Source of the DNA: Acidobacteriota bacterium
Lineage (GTDB): Bacteria; Acidobacteriota; Vicinamibacteria; Vicinamibacterales; UBA2999
Direction of reading: 5' to 3'
Assembly: GCA_947465645.1 (NCBI GenBank)
Contig: CANIBQ010000031.1
Coordinates: forward strand, 1 to 52,208
Length of the DNA: 52,208 nucleotides
The notes under the pieces were generated by a model. The model was not told the origin of the DNA. It was given only the letters and a program-made list of their open reading frames with translations, and ran no database searches. Position numbers and translations under genes: made by a program. The number at the start of each line of letters is the position of its first letter. Positions within the stretch are counted from its first letter, which is position 1. Below are positions 15,285-24,071 of this stretch, one piece after another.

Positions 15285-17508
15285 GGACGTGAATTCCATC
15301 ATCTTCAACGACGATGCGGGCAGCGCCGCCGTCTGAAAGAGATCCGAAGAGCAGCGCCTCCGACAGCGGCTTCTTGATGACCCGCTCGATCAGGCGTGCC
15401 ATCGGCCGTGCGCCGAATGCGCGGTCGAAGCCTTTCACCGCCAGCCACGCACGCGCCGCCGGGTCGAGCTCGATGGTGACCTGCTTGGCCGCCACCATCG
15501 CGCGCAGCTCGTCGATCTGCTTGTCGACGACGCGCTCGATCTCGGGCGCGCCGAGCGCGTGGAAATGGACGATGGCGTCGAGGCGGTTGCGGAATTCCGG
15601 GGTGAACATGCGCTCCAGCGCACCGCGCTGCGAGCCGCCGGTGCCCGTCTCGGCAAAGCCCATGCGGCGGTCCGAGAGGTCGCGCGCCCCGGCATTGGTC
15701 GTCATGATCAGGATCACGTGACGGAAGTCGGCCTTGCGGCCGTGCGAGTCGGTCAGCGTCGCGTGATCCATCACCTGCAGCAGGATGCTGAACATGTCCG
15801 GATGCGCCTTCTCGATCTCGTCGAGCAGCAGCACCGCGTGCGGCGACTTGCGGACGGCGTCGATCAGCAGGCCCCCTTCCTCGTAGCCGACATAGCCGGG
15901 GGGCGCGCCGATCAGGCGCGACACCGCGTGCTTCTCCATGTACTCCGACATGTCGTAGCGGATGAACTCGACGCCGAGGATCCGCGCCAGTTGGCGCGCG
16001 AGCTCGGTCTTGCCGACGCCGGTCGGTCCGGCGAACAGGAAGTTGCCAATCGGCTTGTCGGGCGACCGCAGGCCCGAGCGCGAGAGCTTGATGGCCGACG
16101 CCACTTCGTCGATCGCGCTCTCCTGCCCGAAAATCACTTCTTTGAGCAGCGTGTCGAGCTTGCCGAGCGCGCGGCGGTCGTCGCTCGAGACAGCCTGCAC
16201 GGGCACGCGCGCCATCTTGGCCACGACCCGCTCCACCTCTTCCGCCCCAATCGTGCCGGTGCGTCGATCGGCCGGCAGCAGTTTCTGCGCGGCGCCCGCC
16301 TCATCCAGCACGTCAATCGCCTTGTCGGGAAGATGCAGGTCCTTGAGGTGCCTGGCCGACAGCGAGACCGCGCCTTGAAGCGCTTCGTCGGAATATTTCA
16401 CGCCGTGGTGCGATTCGTAGTGCGAGCGCAGGCCCTTCAGGATCTCAAGCGTCTCGTCTTCAGACGGCTCGAGGACGTCGATCTTCTGGAACCGCCGCGC
16501 CAGCGCGCGATCCTTGTCGAACGACTGCTTCACGTCGCTGAAGGTCGTGGACCCGATGCACCGCAGCGACCCGTTCGCGAGCGCGGGCTTCAGGAGGTTG
16601 CCGGCGTCCATGGCGCCGCCGGACGCGGCGCCCGCGCCGACCAGCGAATGAATCTCGTCGATGAAGAGGATGGCGTTGGGCTCTTTGCCAAGCCGCTCAA
16701 GTACCTGCTTCACACGCTCCTCGAAATCGCCGCGGTAGCGCGTACCGGCGATCAGCGAGCCGAGATCGAGCGCGTAGACCTTGGCGCCCTGCAGCACCTC
16801 GGGGACGTCGCGCTGGTAGATCCGCAGCGCCAGCCCTTCGGCCAGCGCCGTCTTGCCGACCCCGGGCTCGCCAACCAGCAGCGGGTTGTTCTTCCGGCGC
16901 CGGCAGAGCACCTGGATCATGCGCTCGAGCTCGAGCACACGGCCGATCAGCGGATCGATCTGCCCCGCCGCGGCTCGGGCGATGAGATCGGTGGCGAACG
17001 CCTCGAGAGGATCGACGGGCCGCGGTCCGGGCTCTACCTCGCCGGGCCCCGCAGGCGCAGGCATCTCCTTGCCGCCGTGCGACAGGACGCGCAGGAGCGT
17101 GAGGCGCTCGAGACCCTGATTGCGCAGGAAAAAGGCGGCGTGGCTCTGCTCTTCCTGGAGGATGAAGACCAGCAGGCTCCCGCTGTCCACCTGCTTCGCG
17201 CTCGACACCGCCGCGTGTACGACCGCCTGCTGGATCACCCGGTCGAAGCCAAGCGTCGGCTCCGGCTCGACCGATGAGGAAGGCACCGGCGTGAACGCCC
17301 GGGCCAGCACTTCCTCGAGCTGTTTCCGGAGGACGTCGACGCTCACTCCGCAGGCGGCGAGGATCCGCCGCAGTTGCGGCTCGTCGGTCATCGACAGCAG
17401 CAGGTGCTCGAGGCTCACCGTGTCGTGGCGCAGATCGGTGGCGAGGCGAAACGCCCGCTGGATCGTCTCCAGCGTCTCAGGCGCGAAGGGAACGGGGCTT
17501 TCAGGCAT
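15277..17508 (-). CDS. clpA: ATP-dependent Clp protease ATP-binding subunit ClpA
   Basis: A 743-residue double AAA+ unfoldase of normal ClpA length. The N-domain (about 1-150) starts [15 protein letters not shown]1 has G-E-P-G-V-G-K-T (Walker A) and I-L-F-I-D-E-I-H; D2 has [11 protein letters not shown] and [11 protein letters not shown]. The ClpB/ClpC coiled-coil insert is missing, which with the adjacent clpS favours ClpA. It unfolds substrates and threads them into ClpP, which is not encoded here. The order aat, clpS, clpA on one strand suggests a joint N-degron function. A hairpin in the clpS-clpA gap may separate transcripts. Confidence 0.93.
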   Translation of the reverse strand: MPESPVPFAPETLETIQRAFRLATDLRHDTVSLEHLLLSMTDEPQLRRILAACGVSVDVLRKQLEEVLARAFTPVPSSSVEPEPTLGFDRVIQQAVVHAAVSSAKQVDSGSLLVFILQEEQSHAAFFLRNQGLERLTLLRVLSHGGKEMPAPAGPGEVEPGPRPVDPLEAFATDLIARAAAGQIDPLIGRVLELERMIQVLCRRRKNNPLLVGEPGVGKTALAEGLALRIYQRDVPEVLQGAKVYALDLGSLIAGTRYRGDFEERVKQVLERLGKEPNAILFIDEIHSLVGAGAASGGAMDAGNLLKPALANGSLRCIGSTTFSDVKQSFDKDRALARRFQKIDVLEPSEDETLEILKGLRSHYESHHGVKYSDEALQGAVSLSARHLKDLHLPDKAIDVLDEAGAAQKLLPADRRTGTIGAEEVERVVAKMARVPVQAVSSDDRRALGKLDTLLKEVIFGQESAIDEVASAIKLSRSGLRSPDKPIGNFLFAGPTGVGKTELARQLARILGVEFIRYDMSEYMEKHAVSRLIGAPPGYVGYEEGGLLIDAVRKSPHAVLLLDEIEKAHPDMFSILLQVMDHATLTDSHGRKADFRHVILIMTTNAGARDLSDRRMGFAETGTGGSQRGALERMFTPEFRNRLDAIVHFHALGAPEIERVVDKQIDELRAMVAAKQVTIELDPAARAWLAVKGFDRAFGARPMARLIERVIKKPLSEALLFGSLSDGGAARIVVEDDGIHVRT

Positions 17509-17537
17509 CTCAGGCTATGTGCTATCCAAAATTAGAC

Positions 17538-17560
17538 CGGCCGCTCCGTTGTCGCGGCCG
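17538..17560 (-). terminator. Terminator-like hairpin between clpS and clpA
   Basis: CGGCCGC (17538-17544) pairs with GCGGCCG (17554-17560) across a 9-nt loop. On the transcribed (minus) strand the hairpin is followed by GTCTAATTTTGG. It lies 55 nt after the clpS stop and 30 nt before the clpA start, so it could attenuate clpA expression. Confidence 0.5.
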
Positions 17561-17615
17561 AAAATCGAGGTCGACCGCTTGTTGCAGGCAGCGCCTCATC
17601 AGTTGAAACTGGCCA

Positions 17616-17930
17616 CTAACCGGGTTCCATGGTCACGAGCAGCGGGAATTCGTGTTCTTCGGCCAGTTGCCTGGTGCTCTTCATCTTCGTCTCGGCGACG
17701 TCATGTGTATAGACGCCCGCGACCCCCATGCCGGATCGGTGGACGCTCATCATGATCGAGAACGCCTCGCCCCGCGGCTTGTGGAAGATCGACTCCAGCA
17801 CCCAGACGACGAAATCCTGCGTCGTGTAGTCGTCATTGTGCAGCAGGACGCGCCACATCCGCGGCTTCTCGAGCTGCTGCTCGGTGCGCGACTCGGTGAT
17901 CGTGGATTCGCTGTCGAGTGTCCGTGACAT
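17616..17930 (-). CDS. clpS: ClpS N-degron adaptor
   Basis: A 104-residue adaptor of normal size. The binding pocket residues of E. coli ClpS are mostly kept: N32-D33-D34-Y-T (E. coli N34-D35-D36) and H64 in V-H-R-S-G (E. coli H66), followed by G-V-Y-T-H-D-V-A-E-T-K. The position of the gatekeeper Met40 is a glutamine here (Q38 in T-T-Q-D-F). The N-terminal 24 residues form a flexible extension that in the family engages ClpA. It delivers proteins with bulky N-terminal residues to ClpAP. It lies 2 nt upstream of the aat stop region, with heptamer array C at the junction. Confidence 0.93.
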   Translation of the reverse strand: MSRTLDSESTITESRTEQQLEKPRMWRVLLHNDDYTTQDFVVWVLESIFHKPRGEAFSIMMSVHRSGMGVAGVYTHDVAETKMKSTRQLAEEHEFPLLVTMEPG

Positions 17931-17958
17931 CCCTATCCCCTGCCCCCTGCCCCCAGAC
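17931..17958. repeat. Heptamer tandem array C (4 units) across the clpS start and aat stop
   Basis: Units CCCTATC, CCCTGCC, CCCTGCC, CCCAGAC. The array begins on the base before the clpS ATG (minus strand) and contains the aat stop codon (17933-17935), so it encodes the last glycine-rich residues of Aat (L-G-A-G-G-R-G). Confidence 0.7.
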
Positions 17959-18658
17959 TCCTATTGTACAAGTCAGAGTCCAACGCCCACGGGGACGGCA
18001 CAGGTGGCAATTGTGCCAGCCGGCGGAGCTTTTCCACGAATTCAGCGCGGGGAATTTCCCGCGCGCCGAGCGAGGCCAGGTGGCTGGTGGCCATCTGGCA
18101 GTCGATCATCTCGAAGCCCCACCGCTCGAGCTGCCGGACCAGCGTCGTCAGCGCGACTTTCGACGCGTCGGCGCGGCGGCTGAACATCGACTCGCCGAAG
18201 AACATCCGGCCGATGGCCACGCCGTAGAGTCCGCCCACGAGGTCGCTCTCTAACCACACTTCAGCCGAATGCGCGAACCCGAGCGTCGCAAGATGGCGGT
18301 ACGCCGCGACCATCTCCGCCGTGATCCACGTCCCGGCGTCGTCCACGCGCGGCTCGGCGCATCCCGCCATCACCTCGTGAAATGCGGTGTCGAGCGTGAC
18401 CCGGTAACGGCGGGAGCGAATGACGCGGCGCAGGGAGCGCGAGACGCGCAGCTCGCCCGGCATCAGCACCATCCGCGGGTCCGGGCTCCACCACAGCAAC
18501 GGGTCGCCTTCGCCGAACCAGGGAAAGATGCCTCGCTGATAGGCGTCGAGCAGACGCCCGGCCGACAAGTCCGCACCCGCGGCGAGCAGGCCGTTGGGAT
18601 CGGCCATCGCGCCCTCGACCGGAGGAAAGGGATCCTGCGAGTCCAGCCACGGGATCAT
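17933..18658 (-). CDS. aat: Leucyl/phenylalanyl-tRNA--protein transferase
   Basis: A 241-residue Aat: [22 protein letters not shown], the central S-A-E-V-W and [19 protein letters not shown], and [15 protein letters not shown] are all diagnostic. It adds Leu or Phe from aminoacyl-tRNA to proteins with N-terminal Lys or Arg, creating the primary N-degrons ClpS recognises. Its ATG directly abuts the stop of the upstream membrane protein (TAG-ATG), and clpS follows by 2 bp, so co-transcription is likely. The final glycine-rich tail derives from the heptamer repeat. Confidence 0.95.
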   Translation of the reverse strand: MIPWLDSQDPFPPVEGAMADPNGLLAAGADLSAGRLLDAYQRGIFPWFGEGDPLLWWSPDPRMVLMPGELRVSRSLRRVIRSRRYRVTLDTAFHEVMAGCAEPRVDDAGTWITAEMVAAYRHLATLGFAHSAEVWLESDLVGGLYGVAIGRMFFGESMFSRRADASKVALTTLVRQLERWGFEMIDCQMATSHLASLGAREIPRAEFVEKLRRLAQLPPVPSPWALDSDLYNRSLGAGGRG

Positions 18659-19918
18659 CTACGCCATCGCGATCGCGGCTGCGAGCGCCAGGAGCATGAG
18701 CGCCAGAGCGCCGCCTGCGATCATGCCGAACCGGCGGCTGCCAAGAAACAGCGCCAGCGCCAGCTTCATTCCCGTATTCGCCAGTATGCCCACGGCGATA
18801 GCCGTGGCAGCCACCTCGGGCGAGACAGCCTGCGCGACGCCCCTCGCCATCGACACCGTGAGAGCGTCGACGTCGGTGAGCCCGAGCACCGCGGCGGAGG
18901 CGATCACGCCTGATGCTCCCCACCACTCGCGAGCCACGTGTACGGCCATCAGCACCGCTTGAAAGAGAAGGGCCATCTGAAGTGCGCCGGCGAGCTGCAG
19001 CGGATTGCGCAGCGACATCCGCGGCGCCTCTTCGCCGGGCGATCGACGCGCGCCCGCCGCGGCCACGAGCACGGCCGCCAGGGCGGGCGCGATCAGATAC
19101 GGCACGAGCGGAGGCAGGACCGCGGGATTGAGAATAGCGACCGCCACGACGACACGGGGATAGAGCACCGCGTTGGCGGCCACGGCGCCGAACGCGAGAG
19201 CGCGATCCATCACCATGTCGGTTCGGCTCGTTCGCGCGAACGTGAATGTCACGTTCGTCGAAGACACCATGCCGCCGAGCAACCCCGTGACGAGATAGCC
19301 ATGCCCGGGACCGACGAGACGACGCGCCACATAGCCCGCAAAGCTGAGGCCCGAAAAGAACAGGACGAGCGCCCAGAGCTCACGAGGCCGTATTCCCCCG
19401 AGTGGCCCGTACGGCCCTTCGGGCAGTAACGGCAGGACGACCAGCGCCATCACCGCGAATCGCACGCCCGATCGCAGGCCGACATCGTCGATTCGCTGAA
19501 CGAGCGCGTGCAGCCGCGACTTCTCGACGAGCAGGAGCGTCAGGAGCGCAATGATCCCGCTCGCGAGCCTGACCGAGCCGATGCCCGCGAGCACCGCAGC
19601 CGCCAGCACCACGAGCGCCGCAACCTCCGTCGTGCCATCGACGTCCTGACGACTGGCCGCCACGTACGCCGATACGACGATGGCGACCGCCCCGGCAAAA
19701 AGGATCGCCGCAGGCACGGTGACGCCCGCCGTCCACAGCCATCCGCACAATCCACCCACGGCGCCGAGCATCGTGAACGTGCGGATCCCGGCGAATCGCG
19801 CCGCCGGGCCTTCGGCATGCCCCGACCATTGCCGCTCGAGCCCGACGGCCGCGCCGCCCAGCGCCGCGATCAGCAGACCGACGATGTCAGACGTGGTCAT
19901 GTGGCTGAGTGGGTTCAT
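18659..19918 (-). CDS. MgtC/SapB-like and DUF4010 membrane protein
   Basis: A 419-residue polytopic protein. The N-terminal third resembles MgtC/SapB proteins (L-L-I-A-A-L-G-G-A-A-V-G-L-E-R-Q-W, R-T-F-T-M-L-G-A-V-G), the rest is DUF4010-like, with about a dozen hydrophobic segments and G-L-L-G-G-M-V-S-S-T and G-L-T-D-V-D-A-L-T. It is a cytoplasmic-membrane protein; transport or ion homeostasis has been suggested for the family but the substrate is unknown. It is directly upstream of aat with no gap. An internal ATG at 19900 (M-T-T-S-D-I-V) is a possible alternative start. Confidence 0.85.
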   Translation of the reverse strand: MNPLSHMTTSDIVGLLIAALGGAAVGLERQWSGHAEGPAARFAGIRTFTMLGAVGGLCGWLWTAGVTVPAAILFAGAVAIVVSAYVAASRQDVDGTTEVAALVVLAAAVLAGIGSVRLASGIIALLTLLLVEKSRLHALVQRIDDVGLRSGVRFAVMALVVLPLLPEGPYGPLGGIRPRELWALVLFFSGLSFAGYVARRLVGPGHGYLVTGLLGGMVSSTNVTFTFARTSRTDMVMDRALAFGAVAANAVLYPRVVVAVAILNPAVLPPLVPYLIAPALAAVLVAAAGARRSPGEEAPRMSLRNPLQLAGALQMALLFQAVLMAVHVAREWWGASGVIASAAVLGLTDVDALTVSMARGVAQAVSPEVAATAIAVGILANTGMKLALALFLGSRRFGMIAGGALALMLLALAAAIAMA

Positions 19919-20112
19919 ATGGGACCGAGTCCCGCTACGGCGGGCGTGTCACAGGCGTGCGGCCGACGACGGATGCGATGGTATCGGCGTGATGACCACC
20001 CTACAACGAATGGCGCCTGCGTATCCAGAGCCGGTCGTGCCGCTCGCACGGCGACGTCATTGCGGCTCCGGCCATGGCGCCCATGAGCGACGGGCTCAAT
20101 TAGCATGTACGC

Positions 20113-20994
20113 GTGCGGCTTGTGACGCGCTTTGCCCCGTCCCCGACCGGGTACCTGCACCTCGGTCATGTCGTGAACGCTCTCTATGTCTGGGGGATCG
20201 CGGGCGCGCGCGGCGGAGATGTCCTGCTCAGGATCGAAGACCACGACCGCATTCGCAGCCGCCCCGAGTTCGAGGCGGCCCTTCTCGACGATCTCGGGTG
20301 GCTGGGGTTTCTACCTGGAGGCCTGAAGGCCTCCGAGTGCACGTGCACCGGTGCACGGTGCACTCAGATGTACCGGCAGAGCGATCGTGACGAGGTCTAC
20401 GAACGGGCACTGGAGGAGTTGCGACGCACCCATCACGTCTATGCGTGCGATTGTTCGCGCAAGGACATCGGGGGCGAGCGCTATCCGGGGACCTGCCGCG
20501 ATCGACACCTCGCCGGCGTTCCGGGCCGCGGGCTGCGCGTTGAGCTCGCCCCGGGCATCGAATCGTTCGTCGATGGACGGCTGGGGCCGCAGGAACAATC
20601 GCCCGCCGCCGAATGCGGCGACCTCCTCCTGCGCGACCGCGACGGTCACTGGACCTACCAGTTCGCGGTCACGGTTGACGACCACCGCGACGGGGTGACG
20701 CACGTGATCCGCGGCGCCGACCTGTTGTCATCGACCGGGCGCCAGATGCGACTCGCAGGGATGCTCGGGCGTGCGGAGCCACCGGAGTTTTTTCATCACG
20801 CCATCCTGCTGGGTCCATCGGGCGACAAATTGAGCAAGTCGAGCGGCGACACCGGCGTGCGGGAGCTTCGTGCGGCCGGCGTGCCGCCCGAAGAGGTGAT
20901 CGGCCGCGCCGCGCACGCAGCGGGGGTCATCGATCGAGCGCGTCCCGTTGCGGCATCCGAGGTCCACACGCTCTTCGGCGGACGCTGCGAATGA
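20113..20994 (+). CDS. gluQ: Glutamyl-Q tRNA(Asp) synthetase
   Basis: A 293-residue truncated GluRS-like enzyme from a GTG start. Class I motifs: R-F-A-P-S-P-T-G-Y-L-H-L-G-H (HIGH) at residues 6-19 and K-L-S-K-S in place of KMSKS. The zinc site C-D-C...Y-P-G-T-C matches GluQRS. The C-terminal anticodon-binding domain of GluRS is absent. It glutamylates queuosine at position 34 of tRNA(Asp). Residues about 69-85 are coded by a double palindrome and appear as an extra cysteine-rich loop (E-C-T-C-T-G-A-R-C-T) before Y-R-Q-S-D-R. Whether the loop is tolerated is untested. Confidence 0.88.
   Translation: MRLVTRFAPSPTGYLHLGHVVNALYVWGIAGARGGDVLLRIEDHDRIRSRPEFEAALLDDLGWLGFLPGGLKASECTCTGARCTQMYRQSDRDEVYERALEELRRTHHVYACDCSRKDIGGERYPGTCRDRHLAGVPGRGLRVELAPGIESFVDGRLGPQEQSPAAECGDLLLRDRDGHWTYQFAVTVDDHRDGVTHVIRGADLLSSTGRQMRLAGMLGRAEPPEFFHHAILLGPSGDKLSKSSGDTGVRELRAAGVPPEEVIGRAAHAAGVIDRARPVAASEVHTLFGGRCE
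20317..20365. repeat. Double palindrome inside gluQ coding sequence
   Basis: GGAGGCCT (20317-20324) and AGGCCTCC (20327-20334) form a perfect 8-bp stem with a GA loop. Next to it, 20335-20365 is a near-perfect 31-nt palindrome built on GTGCACCGGTGCAC with GAGTGCAC/GTGCACTC ends. The reading frame stays open through both. The CCTGAAGG core recurs at 24085-24099 and 30086-30107. Confidence 0.9.
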
Positions 20995-21095
20995 ACGCCT
21001 TCGGATACGCGATCCTCGAACTCGACTACGTCCGCCCCTTCGATCGGCCAGGACGCGGGTGGATGTGGCAGTTCAATCTGACGCCAGGATTCTGA
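20991..21095 (+). pseudogene. C-terminal fragment of an outer-membrane protein
   Basis: A 34-codon frame whose ATG overlaps the gluQ stop (ATGA). It reads G-Y-A-I-L-E-L-D-Y-V-R-P-F-D-R-P, G-R-G-W-M-W-Q-F-N-L-T-P-G-F and stops. Alternating hydrophobic residues and a terminal Phe are the signature of a last outer-membrane beta-strand; the wording resembles the end of large acidobacterial barrel-containing proteins. It has no signal peptide, so it is probably the leftover 3' end of a deleted gene rather than a functional peptide. Confidence 0.5.
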
Positions 21096-21177
21096 TAGCG
21101 ACGCCCTCACCGATACTGGCCACCTCATATGGAGAAGCATCGGATAGAGCCGATCTTCCTGCTAACATACGAACCAC

Positions 21178-22284
21178 ATGAGGTGGATCTCGGCTGCCGC
21201 GCTGGCGGTGGCTGTGTCGGTCAGCGCATCGCCGTCCTTGGCGCAGGGCATTCCGGGAACCCGTGCCAACGCACTGGGGCGTGCGGGCTGGGAGGCGATC
21301 CGCGAGGGGCGCAACCAGGAGGCGGCCGAGGCGTTCGCCAACGCGATCGACGCCGAGCCGCGCGATCCATCGCTGTACCTGGGCGCGGGCTTCGCCGCGT
21401 ACCTCCTCGGCAAGCCGACCGTCGCGCAGCAATCGCTCGAGCACGCCCTCACGCTCTCGCCCGGATTCACGACGGCGTCGCAGCTCCTGGGCGACATCTT
21501 CTACCGCGAAGGTGACATCGACCAGGCGATCCGGGTGTTCGAGGCGGCGCTGAAGCACGACCCCGCGAACGCGACGATCAAAGAGCGGCTCGCGAAGCTT
21601 CGACAGGAAGCCGAGCTGCACAGCGGTTTCTACCAGTCGCAGGGCGCGCACTTCACGGTGCTCTTCGAAGGGCCGGCCGACGAACAGCTCGCGTCCCGCG
21701 CGCTCGAAATCCTCGAATCGGCGTACTGGCGGGTCAGCACCGCGCTCTCCACATTTCCCGAGCGCGTGATCCCGGTCGTCCTCTACACTCAGGAACAGTT
21801 CCGCGACATCACCAGGTCACCGCAGTGGGCGGCAGGCGCCTATGATGGCCGCATCCGCATCCCTGTCCGTGGAGCGCTCGCAAACGAGCGCGAATTGGAG
21901 CGCGTACTGACCCACGAATTTACCCACGCCCTGGTGCAGAGCGTGGCGCCCAAAGGCGTGCCGCACTGGCTCAATGAGGGCCTGGCCGTCATGTTCGAGC
22001 CCGATGGCGAGTCTTGGACCGATTCCCAGCTCTCGTCCTCCGAGACCCGCCTCACGCTGGAGCAACTGGGGAAGGGGTTCGGGGGCCTCTCGACGACCGA
22101 CGCTCGCATGGCCTACGCTCAAAGCGCGGCCGTGGTGCGAGCCCTCCTGGACCAGGGCGGCCCCCCGGCCGTCGTCAGCATCCTCCAGGACCTGGCCCGC
22201 GGCGACACCTTCGCCGCCGCCCTCGAACGGCGCCTGGGCATGCCGTTCGACGCCTTCATCGCAAGCCTTGAAGCCAGCCGATGA
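21178..22284 (+). CDS. Secreted TPR protein with gluzincin (peptidase MA-like) domain
   Basis: A 368-residue protein with signal peptide (A-A-L-A-V-A-V-S-V-S-A-S-P-S-L-A-Q). Residues about 30-145 form three TPR-like repeats (A-W-E-A-I-R-E-G-R-N, P-S-L-Y-L-G-A-G, G-D-I-F-Y-R-E-G-D). The second half is a metallopeptidase with H246-E247-F-T-H250 and a downstream E267 in W-L-N-E-G-L-A, the third zinc ligand of gluzincins. Presumably periplasmic. Natural substrates of peptidase MA-like proteins are largely unknown. It ends 44 bp before the RRM gene, same strand. Confidence 0.88.
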   Translation: MRWISAAALAVAVSVSASPSLAQGIPGTRANALGRAGWEAIREGRNQEAAEAFANAIDAEPRDPSLYLGAGFAAYLLGKPTVAQQSLEHALTLSPGFTTASQLLGDIFYREGDIDQAIRVFEAALKHDPANATIKERLAKLRQEAELHSGFYQSQGAHFTVLFEGPADEQLASRALEILESAYWRVSTALSTFPERVIPVVLYTQEQFRDITRSPQWAAGAYDGRIRIPVRGALANERELERVLTHEFTHALVQSVAPKGVPHWLNEGLAVMFEPDGESWTDSQLSSSETRLTLEQLGKGFGGLSTTDARMAYAQSAAVVRALLDQGGPPAVVSILQDLARGDTFAAALERRLGMPFDAFIASLEASR

Positions 22285-22299
22285 TCTTTGGGATAGAAT
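22268..22299 (+). promoter_or_regulatory. Weak promoter candidate for the RRM gene
   Basis: TAGAAT at 22294-22299 resembles a -10 box and lies 29 nt upstream of the start codon. The nearest -35-like hexamer, TTGAAG at 22268, gives a long 20-bp spacer and lies inside the preceding gene. Confidence 0.3.
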
Positions 22300-22328
22300 C
22301 GTAGGCCGCCTACCGACTAGAGGAAACC

Positions 22329-23033
22329 TTGGCAGTCCGTCTGTTCATCGGAAATTTGCCCTACGGCGCTACCGAAGCGGATCTCAAAGCCCACTTCGGC
22401 GTGATCGCAGAGCCGTCCCACGTCGTCATGCCGGTCGATCGTGAGACCGGTCGTCCGCGCGGCTTCGCGTTTGTCGAGTTCGTCGAACGCGAAAAAGCCG
22501 AAGAAGTCATCCGTAAATTCGACGCGCAGCCCTTCCAGGGGCGCAACCTTGCCGTCAGCGAGGCGCGCGCGCGCGAAGATCGGCCACCGGGCGCCCCTCG
22601 CCCCGGCGGGTTCAGCGGCCCCCGACCCGGCGGCGGGTTCGGCGGTCCCAGACCGATGGGTGGCGGTGGCTTCGGCGGCGGGGGTGGCGGAGGAGGCTTC
22701 AGCCCGCGCCCCGGCCCCGGAGGCGGCGGTGGTGGAGGCTTCGGCGGACCCGGCGGACGCGACCGCTCGGCCAACTTCGGCCCGCCGGCTCCACCGAAGC
22801 GGCTGCGCGGTGGAAAAAAGGGAGCCGCTCAGGGGGAACATAAGCCGCGCGGCCCGATCAAGGAAAAGAACACCGGGCGCATCTACGCGGTGGACGACCT
22901 CGAGGATGACGCGGCCATCGACATCGATGACGTCGCAACCAAGGCGCCGGATGACGACGCCGACGACACCGTGTCGTCGCCTGACGATGCCGCGGTGCCC
23001 GCGAAGGATGACGAGACGGACGATCAGGATTAA
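22329..23033 (+). CDS. RNA-recognition-motif protein with Gly-rich and acidic tails
   Basis: A 234-residue protein from a TTG start preceded by AGAGGAAA. Residues 1-80 are one RRM with RNP2 (L-F-I-G-N-L-P) and RNP1 (R-G-F-A-F-V-E-F). Residues about 85-155 are Gly/Pro-rich with Arg (RGG-like: F-G-G-G-G-G-G-G-G-F), and the last 45 residues are strongly acidic (D-D-D-A-D-D-T). Short RRM-Gly proteins are known in cyanobacteria and other phyla as cold- or stress-induced RNA chaperones; the long acidic tail is unusual. TAA then GTG of the next gene follow with no gap. Confidence 0.9.
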   Translation: MAVRLFIGNLPYGATEADLKAHFGVIAEPSHVVMPVDRETGRPRGFAFVEFVEREKAEEVIRKFDAQPFQGRNLAVSEARAREDRPPGAPRPGGFSGPRPGGGFGGPRPMGGGGFGGGGGGGGFSPRPGPGGGGGGGFGGPGGRDRSANFGPPAPPKRLRGGKKGAAQGEHKPRGPIKEKNTGRIYAVDDLEDDAAIDIDDVATKAPDDDADDTVSSPDDAAVPAKDDETDDQD

Positions 23034-24032
23034 GTGAAGCGTTCGGTTCCACAGATAGTGTCGATCGCGGCAATCGCGGTCGGCATCGGTCTCTTCATAC
23101 TCACCCTTTTCTACGTCGACTTCGACGAAACGATCGAGAGCGCGAGCCGTCTTGGCCTCGCGCTCCCGCTCATCCTGCTGCCCGGCGCGTGCTGGCAGGT
23201 ACTGCGCACGTGGGGCTGGTCGGCCGCCTTCCCCGACGACGCAAGGCCCGCGTTTACGCGCCTGTTCCGCGTTCGACTTGCGGCCGACGCCGTGAGCTTC
23301 TTCACCGTGCGCGGCGTCGTCAGCGAGCCCCTCAAGGTCGTGCTGCTTTACGACCGTGTCGCACCGGAGGTCACGACGGCCGCCGTTGCGCTCGAGCGCC
23401 TGACGTTCGCCATCCTCGGCATCTTCATGGCCGCGATCATTTCCGTGGCTGCCGTGACGCGCCTCGACCTGCCCGACGCGTGGGACACGCTGTTTACCTC
23501 GCTGATGGTCGGCTCGGTGCTCGCGCTGAGTCTGGTCGTGGTGATCTCGCGCCGCCGGACCGAGGATTATCTCGGCCGGCTGGTGGGCTTCCTCGATCGG
23601 CTCACGGGGCGGCAGCTCGAGGCGTCACGGGTGGTGCGTTTCATCCTCGAGGTCGAAGACGTACTGCTTCAACTGCTTCGCGGAGATAGCCGCCGGCTGG
23701 TGATCCTCGTCACGCTGGCGATCGTCTGCTACGCGCTGATGGCGGTGGAGGTCTGGCTCGTGTTCTGGGCGATCGACGCGCCGATCGGCGTGACCGAAGC
23801 CCTGACGATTGAGACGTTCGCGCGGCTGGCCAGCGTCGCGTCGGCGGCGATTCCCGGCAACCTGGGCGCCCTCGAAGCCTCGAACGCGGCGGTCGTCGCG
23901 GCGCTGGGCCTTGGAGGCGGCGGTTCCCTCGCCCTCACGCGCCGGATCCGCGCGCTGCTCTGGGCTGCCGCCGGGTTGGCGCTATACCCCCGGATTCGTC
24001 CGACCCAGCCACCGAGTCACCGAGCTACCTAG
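23034..24032 (+). CDS. Flippase-like integral membrane protein (UPF0104/LPG synthase TM family)
   Basis: A 332-residue protein with about eight hydrophobic segments. It resembles the membrane domain of lysylphosphatidylglycerol synthase/flippase (MprF-type): L-G-L-A-L-P-L-I-L-L-P-G early, R-G-V-V-S-E-P-L-K-V near residue 97, S-A-A-I-P-G-N-L-G-A-L-E-A near the end. The cytosolic transferase domain of MprF is absent, so it may only move a lipid across the membrane. The GTG start directly follows the stop of the RRM gene. The last residues (P-S-H-R-A-T) and stop codon come from an octamer-type tandem repeat. Confidence 0.8.
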   Translation: MKRSVPQIVSIAAIAVGIGLFILTLFYVDFDETIESASRLGLALPLILLPGACWQVLRTWGWSAAFPDDARPAFTRLFRVRLAADAVSFFTVRGVVSEPLKVVLLYDRVAPEVTTAAVALERLTFAILGIFMAAIISVAAVTRLDLPDAWDTLFTSLMVGSVLALSLVVVISRRRTEDYLGRLVGFLDRLTGRQLEASRVVRFILEVEDVLLQLLRGDSRRLVILVTLAIVCYALMAVEVWLVFWAIDAPIGVTEALTIETFARLASVASAAIPGNLGALEASNAAVVAALGLGGGGSLALTRRIRALLWAAAGLALYPRIRPTQPPSHRAT

Positions 24033-24036
24033 CTAC
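24011..24036. repeat. Octamer tandem array D at the flippase gene end
   Basis: Units CGAGTCAC, CGAGCTAC, CTAGCTAC (24013-24036), then degenerate copies (CAGAGCTAC, CCTAC, CTAGCTAG) to about 24057. The gene's stop codon (24030-24032) lies inside. Confidence 0.6.
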
Positions 24037-24071
24037 CAGAGCTACCCTACCTAGCTAGAACACTTTCCATG

